From NCBI GenBank assembly GCA_013813825.1, contig JACCRA010000711.1, forward strand, positions 1 through 9,292: a stretch of DNA of 9,292 nucleotides. The letters are read 5' to 3'. This document shows, in pieces, positions 1 to 5,184 of this stretch. Every line of letters starts with the position of its first letter. The stretch's first letter is position 1. The stretch is from Pyrinomonadaceae bacterium. Its GTDB lineage: Bacteria; Acidobacteriota; Blastocatellia; Pyrinomonadales; Pyrinomonadaceae. The notes beneath the pieces are model-generated. The model was not told the origin of the DNA. It did no database searches and was given only the letters and a program-made list of their open reading frames with translations. The translations under genes were made by a program, and so were the position numbers.

Positions 1-1
1 C

Positions 2-319
2 CTGAGTCCCTTGGCCGAACGGGTGCAGACCATCACGTCGGACAACGGCCGAGCGTTCGCCGGGCATCAGCAGATTGCCATTGGTCTCGATGCCCGGTTC
101 TACTTCGCGCACCCGTATCCCAGTTGGGAGCGGGGCCGCAACGAGAACACGAATGGGCTGGTGCGGCAATACTTCCCAAAGCGGCATGATTTTACGACGA
201 TCACCGCTGCGGAAGTGGCGCAGGTCCGCGAACGGTTGAATCACCGTCCGCGTAAGACGCTTGGCTATCGTACGCCGCATGCGGTCTTTTTCAAACAACG
301 TGTTGCACTTCTAAGTTGA
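2..319 (+). pseudogene. IS30-family transposase, C-terminal part (cut by window edge)
   Basis: This is the 3' portion of a DDE transposase of the IS30 family, which carries out cut-and-paste or copy-type movement of its own element. The frame is open to the left edge, so the N-terminal helix-turn-helix and the first catalytic Asp lie outside the window. Visible are the second catalytic Asp in 'TSDNG' and the catalytic Glu in 'RNENTNG', separated by 33 residues, which is the DD(33)E spacing of IS30. The block 'GLVRQYFPK' and the closing 'RLNHRPRKTLGYRTP' are further family signatures. The normal C-terminus 'AVFFKQRVALLS' is present and ends in TGA. Whether the element is intact upstream cannot be told here. 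Confidence 0.9.
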
Positions 320-448
320 ATTCACGGCCCGAATTACGAATCACAAAATCTTAACAACGGCACTTGCTAATTGCACTGCTCTACCGCAAGCACGTCTTCA
401 TTCCACCTCTTGCTCAACAGTTGACCCGGATGCGGCGGCGCAAAAAAG
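320..448. other. IS30 right-end region and junction to truncated IS630
   Basis: These 129 bases separate the IS30 stop codon from the readable part of the IS630 gene. The first 20 or so (starting before the stop at 'tgttgcacttctaagttgaa') resemble the right end of IS30-type elements, where the terminal repeat lies at or just beyond the stop. Near the right side, reading frame 420-449 gives 'VDPDAAAQKS' followed by a stop. That resembles the IS630 sequence just upstream of 'LIERAY', so the IS630 gene probably continues a little upstream but is out of frame at the A-run around 442-447. No other gene is seen. Confidence 0.4.
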
Positions 449-1234
449 TTGATCGAGCGGGCCTACACGGCGGGTGAGCAGATGGGTTTAGCGGTCTGGA
501 CACAGGACGAGGCGGGGCCATTTCAGACCGTGCCTTTCGGGGGAAACAGTTGGCAAGATGATGGACGACCGCTTCGACAACCGCACGAATATGTGCATGA
601 TGGGACGGCCAAACTGCTGACGCTGTTTCATCCCAAGCGTGGAGAGGCGCGCGCCAGAGGTGTCACAAGTAGTCCGAACGCCGTGCTGCATGAATGGCTC
701 AAGAGAGAGTTCACTTCAATGTTAGCGACCACCTCTCCAGCACTGATGCTTGACGAGGGAACCAATCGTGAGTTGTGGCGGAGTTGGCGGCAAGACTTGC
801 AATGGCCGATCACGTTGCCGCAAGAGCTACCGGCATTGAAGATGTTAGTGGTAATGGACAACTTGAAAGGACACAAGACGCCGGAGTGCGTGTTGTGGCT
901 GTTCGCGCAGGGGATTATGCCGCTCTAGACGCCGCTCGCCGGGTTATGGCTCAATCTGTGTGAGTCGGTGCAGCGCATCATCAAGCGGCGGGCGTTGGAG
1001 TGTCAGCACCCGCAAACGACTGAGGAGATCATCTATTTGCTGGAAGCGACAGTACGCGGATGGAATCGAGAGCCAACACCGTTCGAGTGGGGCGGAAAAC
1101 GTGCGGCGAGGCGCACGCGGAGCAGGCAACGCCGTCACGCTTTGGGCGGGTCAGGAACTTGCGTGCGTCTTCCACTGCGACGGCGACGGACGCTCACACA
1201 ACAATGGCAACAAGCATGTCAAACGACCCACTAG
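449..1234 (+). pseudogene. IS630-family transposase, 5'-truncated with internal TAG stop
   Basis: Remnant of a DD(34)E transposase of the IS630/Tc1 superfamily. In one continuous frame it shows the first catalytic Asp in 'WTQDEAGPFQ', the second in 'LVVMDNLKGHKTPE' and the Glu in '[16 protein letters not shown]', with 34 positions between the last two. It continues through '[17 protein letters not shown]' to the usual basic C-terminus '[13 protein letters not shown]'. Position 926-928 is TAG where family members have Tyr in 'PLYTPL', so the chain would stop between the second Asp and the Glu. A conserved 'GSWLN' also reads 'GLWLN'. The N-terminal DNA-binding region is missing and the frame is closed by TGA at 422-424. 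It is almost certainly inactive. Confidence 0.85.
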
Positions 1235-1236
1235 TC

Positions 1237-1467
1237 AGCCCAGATAGTCATGGGCAAGGGCACGGTAGGGCGTTGATGAGTTTTGCTGAAGAACCGTTGG
1301 CGGCGCGTGGTGCGCGTCTAATAATTGTGGAAACATCGAGCGTCGGTGGCTTTGAACGCGCACGGGCTTTCTACCCCAAGTGTGGCTACACCGAGGAGGC
1401 TCGAATTCGAAACTTCTACGCACTAGGCGACGATAAGATTGTATTTAGCAAGAGCCTAACGGTGTGA
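1237..1467 (+). pseudogene. GNAT-family N-acetyltransferase, C-terminal half
   Basis: The reading frame gives 'PDSHGQGHGRALM', the acetyl-CoA pyrophosphate loop (motif A) of GNAT acetyltransferases. It continues with 'RGARLIIVETSSV', 'FERARAFYPKCGYTEEARIRNFY' and a final 'DDKIVFSKSL', the usual second half of the fold. The first three strands and helices, which should precede motif A by about 60-80 residues, are absent. Instead the frame runs back into the end of the IS630 transposase, and a chance ATG at 1204 or 1216 could start a short peptide. The gene therefore looks cut by the IS630 insertion or by a later deletion. The attC-like site 46 bases downstream suggests it was once an integron cassette gene. 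Substrate unknown. Confidence 0.75.
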
Positions 1468-1513
1468 TCTTGTGCTTCTGCTGCGCAAAACATTCATCGA
1501 CTTCAATCAAGCG

Positions 1514-1620
1514 GGCTAACAAGTCGCTCAGCCTGGCCGCCCGTAGCGCCCCTCTCATCAAACCGGTGTGGCGCATTGCAGGTCGCCGCTTGGGCTGGCC
1601 GGTTAGCTCCAGCGTTAGAG
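1514..1620 (+). other. attC-like integron recombination site 1
   Basis: About 107 bases lie between two core-like heptamers, GGCTAAC at 1514-1520 and GTTAGAG at 1614-1620. The inner parts can pair imperfectly (around 1526-1545 with 1590-1610). The left arm 'CTAACAAGTCGCTCAGCC' and right arm 'GGTTAGCTCCAGCGTTAGA' have the layout of classical attC (59-base) sites. The outer positions of both cores deviate from RYYYAAC/GTTRRRY, so this is a good but not perfect match. It sits just after the acetyltransferase fragment and ten bases before the next start codon, the normal cassette arrangement. Confidence 0.65.
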
Positions 1621-1629
1621 GCTATCGTT

Positions 1630-1946
1630 ATGAACACTAACGAACTTGCTAAACGTCTTAATGAAGAAGGGTTCAATTCTCTTTTCTACTGCATAGGGCC
1701 GGGATGGCGTCGCCTCGGAGATGGGTTCGCTTTAGATAAAGTAGGTGACTCGTTCGAATGGTTTTATGTCGAGCGAGGCCAAATTCGAGAGTGAGTCCGG
1801 AGGCGGCAGACCTAGCCCGCGCGTTATCTCGTGAGGGTATACAGAGCGAGACCGATCGCATCCTATACGGGGGGCCGAATGATCCTCGTTTTCGGGTTTT
1901 CGTCTATCGGCGAGATGTGTTCAGGATAAAGAATTTTGCCAAGTGA
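1630..1946 (+). pseudogene. Small hypothetical cassette protein, frame-broken
   Basis: An ATG at 1630 opens 'MNTNELAKRLNEEGF', which runs to 'FEWFYVERGQIRE' and stops at 1792-1794. From about 1793 another frame carries on with 'SPEAADLARALSREGIQ' and ends in 'LYGGPNDPRFRVFVYRRDVFRIKNF', stopping at 1944-1946. Small proteins with this beginning and this 'YGGPxDPRYRVFVF'-type ending occur as hypothetical proteins in my recollection. In those the two halves are joined by roughly 25-35 further residues, so an internal deletion with a frame change is likely. Function unknown. There is no Shine-Dalgarno sequence, which is common for integron cassette genes that rely on upstream transcription. attC-like sites flank it on both sides. 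Confidence 0.55.
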
Positions 1947-1951
1947 GGCGC

Positions 1952-2039
1952 ATCTAACGCACGGCATACAGCGGACGCGCAATATAGCAGCTTTCTCAAG
2001 ATTAGGTTGTGTAGCGCGCCGCTGAATCGAAGGTTAGGT
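1952..2039 (+). other. attC integron recombination site 2
   Basis: An 88-base site with exact matches to both core consensus sequences: ATCTAAC at 1952-1958 (RYYYAAC) and GTTAGGT at 2033-2039 (GTTRRRY). The inner arms AGCGG-A-CGCGC (1970-1980) and GCGCGCCGCT (2014-2023) are perfectly complementary except for one unpaired base, A1975. This is the kind of extrahelical base that orients attC sites for the integron integrase. It follows the stop codon of the preceding broken gene by five bases. This is the most convincing of the three attC candidates. Confidence 0.78.
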
Positions 2040-2076
2040 GCTATCTTTACGAATGCAGGTATGCCAGGCGAAACCG

Positions 2077-2103
2077 TTGACGCTTGAGCAACCTTGGTAT
2101 AAA
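2077..2103 (+). promoter_or_regulatory. Candidate sigma-70 promoter of the methyltransferase gene
   Basis: TTGACG (2077-2082) and TATAAA (2098-2103) resemble -35 and -10 boxes. They are separated by 15 bases, shorter than the ideal 17. They lie 43 bases before the ATG and immediately downstream of attC site 2, so the cassette may carry its own promoter. Prediction by eye only. Confidence 0.45.
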
Positions 2104-2145
2104 AGCATCCCGCCTGATTACTTGCTTGCTAAAGGAGAGAGTTGA

Positions 2146-3207
2146 ATGTCTATCAATGAAGAAAAATTGAATCAATTATTAGGAAAGTTCGTCGCTGACT
2201 TCGGGGCAGCATTCCACGCCGGTCTGGTTGTTATCGGCGAAAGCCTCGGTCTTTATAAGGCAATGGCTCAGGCGGAGCAACCTCTGACTTCCGCCGAATT
2301 AGCCGAGCGAACAAACACAACTGAACGTTACGTGCGCGAGTGGCTCTGCTCTCAGGCGGCGGGAGGTTATGTTGAATATGATGCAAAGACGCAGCGTTAC
2401 TTTCTCAACGAAGAGCAAGCCTTCGCTCTGGCTGATGAACAGAGTCCAGCATATTTACCGGGAGCTTTTTTGCTGGCTGTCTCTGCGCTAAGAGCCGTAC
2501 CGAAGATTACCGAAGCATTTCGCACAGGAGAGGGTTTCGGTTGGCATCAACACGATCACGGATTGTTTCGTGGGACTGAACTGTTTTTCCGCCCCGGTTA
2601 TGCCGCCAATCTGGTCAGTTCATGGATTCCTGCTTTTGACGGAGTCGAGTCTAAGCTGAAGTTTGGAGCGAAAGTAGCAGACGTTGGGTGCGGGCTTGGT
2701 GCTTCGACAATTCTGATGGCGCAAGCATTCCCCAATTCTACTTTCGTTGGTTTCGATTATCATGATAAGTCCATCGAAATGGCGCGGCAAAAAGCGGTTG
2801 AGGCAGGGGTAGCTGATCGAGTGGAGTTCGCGGTTGCTAAAGCTAAAGATTATCCGGGAGGAAACTACGACTTCGTCACGTTCTTCGATTGTTTGCATGA
2901 TATGGGAGACCCTGTTGGTGCAGCCGCTCATGTCAAAGGCTCGCTTGCTCCTGACGGTACATGGATGATCGTTGAGCCGTTTGCCGGGGATCAAGTGGAA
3001 GATAATCTGAATCCAGTCGGACGCATCTATTACTCCGCTTCGACTTTGCTTTGCACTCCGGCTTCTCTATCACAGGAAGTAGGGCTTGCACTCGGAGCGC
3101 AAGCGGGTGAAGCCAGAATGCGCGAGGTTGTTACTGCCGGAGGATTCAAACACTTTCGGCGGGCCACCGAAACGCCTTTCAATCTTATTTTCGAGGCGAA
3201 GCCTTAA
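2146..3207 (+). CDS. SAM-dependent methyltransferase with N-terminal winged-helix region
   Basis: An intact 353-residue class I methyltransferase of the type that begins with a winged-helix dimerisation domain (Rv2258c-like). Residues about 1-90 contain 'FHAGLVVIGESLGLYKAMA' and 'ERTNTTERYVREWLCSQAAGGYVEYD', the helical region that covers the active site. Motif I, binding S-adenosylmethionine, is 'VADVGCGLGASTILMAQAF' near residues 177-196, followed by the acidic 'FVGFDYHDKSIEMAR'. 'YDFVTFFDCLHDMGDP' near 240-255 is the motif IV region, where the His-Asp pair resembles small-molecule or quinone-type methyltransferases. The substrate cannot be read from the sequence. AAGGAG at 2132-2137 lies eight bases before the ATG and supports the start. 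Its GC content appears lower than that of the right-hand genes, which with the attC-like sites on both sides suggests an acquired cassette, unusually long but complete. Confidence 0.9.
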   Translation: MSINEEKLNQLLGKFVADFGAAFHAGLVVIGESLGLYKAMAQAEQPLTSAELAERTNTTERYVREWLCSQAAGGYVEYDAKTQRYFLNEEQAFALADEQSPAYLPGAFLLAVSALRAVPKITEAFRTGEGFGWHQHDHGLFRGTELFFRPGYAANLVSSWIPAFDGVESKLKFGAKVADVGCGLGASTILMAQAFPNSTFVGFDYHDKSIEMARQKAVEAGVADRVEFAVAKAKDYPGGNYDFVTFFDCLHDMGDPVGAAAHVKGSLAPDGTWMIVEPFAGDQVEDNLNPVGRIYYSASTLLCTPASLSQEVGLALGAQAGEARMREVVTAGGFKHFRRATETPFNLIFEAKP

Positions 3208-3348
3208 CAAATTGAAAAGCAGTGATTCGAATTTTGCCTTACCTAAAACTCATTCAACCCAACGCCTCGGTGGCATTATTTTCATGATGTTTCCTCCGGT
3301 GTAAGTTGAACGCTTCTCGCTCGGCGCGGGTTAGATCGAGCGTTAAAG
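3202..3348 (+). other. attC-like site 3 closing the methyltransferase cassette
   Basis: The right end, 3329-3350, matches the right end of attC site 1 (1601-1622) at 18 of 22 positions, including the R'-type heptamer GTTAAAG at 3342-3348. The best left core is CCTTAAC at 3202-3208, which overlaps the TAA stop codon of the methyltransferase and is followed by 'AAATTG', like the 'AAGTCG' of site 1. Internal pairing of the arms is weak by eye. An alternative left core is ACCCAAC further inside, near 3258. The right half is well supported and the left boundary is uncertain. Confidence 0.5.
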
Positions 3349-3365
3349 CCACAATTAACAGATTG

Positions 3366-3399
3366 GTCATTATCAGCCGCACTTTCCGCTGATAATGAC
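3366..3399. repeat. Perfect 12-bp inverted repeat with 10-base loop
   Basis: GTCATTATCAGC (3366-3377) and GCTGATAATGAC (3388-3399) are exact reverse complements around the loop CGCACTTTCC. Neither side is followed by a T-run, so it is not a standard intrinsic terminator. It lies 16 bases beyond attC-like site 3. It could be a protein binding site, the stem of an RNA, or the leftover terminal repeat of an insertion sequence, since IS21-type ends look similar in my recollection. The function is undecided. Confidence 0.6.
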
Positions 3400-3434
3400 A
3401 ATGCCCCCCGCCGAAGGGACCACTTCTTCAATTA

Positions 3435-3462
3435 GTGGCCTCACGCCACCCGCCGGTTTTTT
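3435..3462 (+). terminator. Possible weak rho-independent terminator
   Basis: A short stem GTGGC-ctcac-GCCAC (3435-3449) is followed, after CCGCCGG, by six T at 3457-3462. The seven-base gap between stem and T-run is not typical. It would end transcription from the methyltransferase cassette on the plus strand. Confidence 0.25.
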
Positions 3463-3628
3463 GCATAGACCTCGCATAAGAGGATAATTGAAAAGCCCCG
3501 CTTAAACCACCAGACTGTGGGCGTCGCACTTCACGCTCAGGATGCCAACTCCTTTAACGGGCGCACATTGTTACCCCCACGCCCTTGAATAAAGCCATGC
3601 CAATTTGTGTCCGTAGCGGGTGACAGAA

Positions 3629-3738
3629 TGTGCCACCGAGGGCGCTTTCGTCGCTGCGGTCTCTGAGTGTCCCGGCGCTCACGGCCTTAAAACCTGCGCC
3701 CGCTTCTGTCGAGCCGAGCCTGCGCTCTCGGTGGCACA
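3629..3738. repeat. Long imperfect inverted repeat, 17-bp arms
   Basis: TGTGCCACCGAGGGCGC at 3629-3645 pairs with GCGCTCTCGGTGGCACA at 3722-3738 at 16 of 17 positions. The 76 bases between them can form a further GGCGC/GCGCC stem around the 'CCTTAAAACC' segment. The arms are too far apart for a terminator. They fit a multi-helix RNA, a cruciform, or terminal repeats of a very small element. Confidence 0.6.
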
Positions 3739-3821
3739 GGTCTTGACTCCAATCGTGGCGCGTGGCAGTTAAGACCACGCGGCTTCTCAAATAGTCGCTC
3801 ATGTCACAACGTAACCGAGCG

Positions 3822-3870
3822 GCTGGGTCATGAGGCCCGCCAGACTACCCAGCGGTCCGGCGGGCCTCAT
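3822..3870. repeat. Two interleaved inverted repeats (pseudoknot or switch topology)
   Basis: GCTGGGT (3822-3828) pairs with ACCCAGC (3847-3853), and ATGAGGCCCGCC (3830-3841) pairs perfectly with GGCGGGCCTCAT (3859-3870). The left arm of the second stem lies in the loop of the first. The two could form an H-type pseudoknot or, more likely given the short connections, alternative hairpins. No T-run follows on either strand. Confidence 0.6.
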
Positions 3871-4116
3871 AGTTTTCGTACCCGAAAGTCAGTGGCAGAA
3901 ACTCGCCGAGTTGGCTCAGGCGGCGGGCGCGCGGTCCACCGAGCGTTTGTAGATTCGTGATCCGCCCCTTCGTCGCGTCGCCACTCCCGCACGGACTCCA
4001 CTGCCATCGCCTGTCGAGCGCCGCCGCAACCGCAGGGCGGCGGGCGTTAGTAAGAAGCGGTGGAATCCTGGGGATATTGTTAATCTGATAGCCTTGCTTA
4101 TTGACTGCCAAACACA

Positions 4117-4494
4117 ATGCCAACACCAAAATGGACCATCCTCGTCGCTGAGGACACCGAAGATATTCGTCACTTAGTAAAGCTCATGTTAGAGCTCAAG
4201 GGGTGTCAGGTGTTGGAAGCCGCGCACGGCAAGCAAGCCATTGAACTCGCCCCGGAGCACCAGCCAGACTTGATCCTGATGGACTTGAGAATGCCCGTGC
4301 TCGACGGATTTGAGGCCACCCGCCGGTTACGCCAAATACCGGAGACGAGAAAGATACCGCTTGTTGGTCTCTCGGCACACTGTGACGATGGATGGCATGA
4401 AGCGGCGATAGCGGCGGGCTGTGACGACTGTATTATGAAGCCAATAGAAGAGCGGGTGCTGGCTGAAATCCTGTCCCGCTTCCTTCAGTTCTAA
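4117..4494 (+). CDS. Single-domain response regulator (CheY-like receiver)
   Basis: 125 residues, a complete receiver domain with no output domain. The acidic pair is E12-D13 in 'LVAEDTED', the phospho-acceptor is D56 in 'LILMDLRMPVLDGFEATRRLR', the switch Ser is S86 in 'LVGLSAH', and the conserved Lys is K108 in 'CIMKPIE'. All residues for phosphorylation and switching are therefore present. Such proteins pass phosphate in relays or act by binding other proteins, and the partner kinase is not in the window. There is no evident Shine-Dalgarno sequence before the ATG. The start is chosen because it lies four residues before the first conserved strand. It converges with the second receiver gene. 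Confidence 0.93.
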   Translation: MPTPKWTILVAEDTEDIRHLVKLMLELKGCQVLEAAHGKQAIELAPEHQPDLILMDLRMPVLDGFEATRRLRQIPETRKIPLVGLSAHCDDGWHEAAIAAGCDDCIMKPIEERVLAEILSRFLQF

Positions 4495-4507
4495 CATCTG
4501 TTCAACA

Positions 4508-4548
4508 TTCAAACTGACCCATACCCTGAGGTGGTGGGTCAGTTTGAA
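4508..4548. terminator. Symmetric hairpin between convergent genes
   Basis: TTCAAACTGACCCA (4508-4521) and TGGGTCAGTTTGAA (4535-4548) form a perfect 14-bp stem around a 13-base loop. It sits 14 bases past one stop codon and 10 bases past the other, so it can serve both convergent response-regulator genes. Classic T-runs are lacking, although the T/A-rich base of the stem (TTCAAA and TTTGAA) could contribute. Confidence 0.7.
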
Positions 4549-4557
4549 AGCGATGGG

Positions 4558-4938
4558 TTACAGCGTGGCATTTCGCGCGCCTTCGAGCAGACGTTTGACG
4601 GTGGCGATGAGTGCGGAAGAGTCAGGTTTGACGACGTAGGCGTTAGCGCTGGCGAACATCCCCGCGTCGATGTCTGATTGATGGGCGTGGCCGGAGAAGA
4701 TGATGATGGGCGTGTCTTTGTCGATGGCGCGAATCTGCTCACACAGCGACAGCCCCGACGCGCCCGGCCTCCGGCTATCAATGATGTAGAGGCTGAACTG
4801 CGCACGCTCCATCATCCGCAGGGCCTCGTCCGCAGCGGAGACGCTGATGGCCTCCAAGTCCGACAGGCCGAGCATGGCCGTGAGCAACTCGCGGAGCCTT
4901 TCGTCGTCGTCCACGCAGAGGATAGGTTTAGTCGGCAT
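4558..4938 (-). CDS. Single-domain response regulator (receiver), minus strand
   Basis: 126 residues, a stand-alone receiver. 'ILCVDDDERLRELL' gives the acidic pair D11-D12, D54 in 'LYIIDSRRPGASGLSLCEQIR' is the phospho-acceptor, S82 in 'IIIFSGHA' is the switch residue and K104 in 'YVVKPD' the conserved Lys. The usual 'DxxMP' after the phospho-site reads 'DSRRP', with Arg for Met. The rest of the site is complete, so it should still be phosphorylated. It is not a recent duplicate of the neighbouring receiver, since the two differ at most positions. A GAGAAAG stretch about 10 bases before the ATG may act as a weak ribosome binding site. Partner kinase and target unknown. Confidence 0.92.
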   Translation of the reverse strand: MPTKPILCVDDDERLRELLTAMLGLSDLEAISVSAADEALRMMERAQFSLYIIDSRRPGASGLSLCEQIRAIDKDTPIIIFSGHAHQSDIDAGMFASANAYVVKPDSSALIATVKRLLEGARNATL

Positions 4939-5050
4939 TGAGGGACAGCTTTCTCAGGTGAGTTGCAGTGGGTAGCACGACAGCTCAAGTTGCAAAGGAG
5001 CGGATAGTACTCTAAGTGCGGGAGGGCACAAAGGTGGTCTCAGCGAACAC

Positions 5051-5091
5051 TCGCCGGCGAGTCAGTTCACGGTGTCATTGCCGGTGACGCG
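5051..5091. repeat. Dispersed direct repeat, copy 1
   Basis: A 41-base segment that matches 7283-7323 at 33 of 41 positions in the same orientation, without gaps. The shared blocks include GAGTCA, TCACG, GTCA, TGCCGGT and ACGCG. It lies in the 246-base gap between the response regulator and the tail-fibre gene, in which I see no gene. Origin unknown. Confidence 0.5.
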
Positions 5092-5184
5092 GGTTTTCAG
5101 CGCGCCGCCCGACCCACGTCGGATACCCGTCATTGTGTTCCGTGACCGCCCGTGACCAGCGCGTGGACGCGGACTGTCGCCAGC

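Larger units (their letters stand above)
3463..4116. other. Gene-free, palindrome-rich stretch
   Basis: No reading frame here shows a recognisable protein. The longest ones, minus strand 3554-3802 and 3845-4129, are explained by stop-poor GC-rich palindromic sequence. The DNA carries a series of inverted repeats: 3629-3645 with 3722-3738; GGTCTTGAC 3739-3747 with GTTAAGACC 3768-3776 (8 of 9); GCGTGG 3760-3765 with CCACGC 3775-3780; 3822-3828 with 3847-3853; 3830-3841 with 3859-3870; and CGCCGCC 4019-4025 with GGCGGCG 4036-4042. This density suggests a folded RNA or recombination substrates rather than coding sequence. Confidence 0.45.

Noticed and set aside
2620..2994. 124-codon minus-strand frame inside the methyltransferase
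   Set aside because: It is a shadow of the intact methyltransferase, without domain or ribosome binding site.
3554..3802. 82-codon minus-strand frame as a protein gene
   Set aside because: It spans both arms of the 17-bp inverted repeat, has no ribosome binding site and no recognisable domain. The structural reading explains it better, though it is not excluded.
3463..3802. Group II intron suggested by GTGCG on the minus strand and nearby attC-like sites
   Set aside because: No reverse transcriptase frame and no recognisable domain V hairpin.
3845..4129. 94-codon minus-strand frame upstream of the first receiver
   Set aside because: It contains the palindromes and an Arg/Ala-rich composition and overlaps the start of the receiver gene on the other strand.
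5141..5160. Tandem CCGTGACCG/CCCGTGACC as a repeat array
   Set aside because: Only two short imperfect units, so no array. No CRISPR-like regular repeats occur anywhere in the window.
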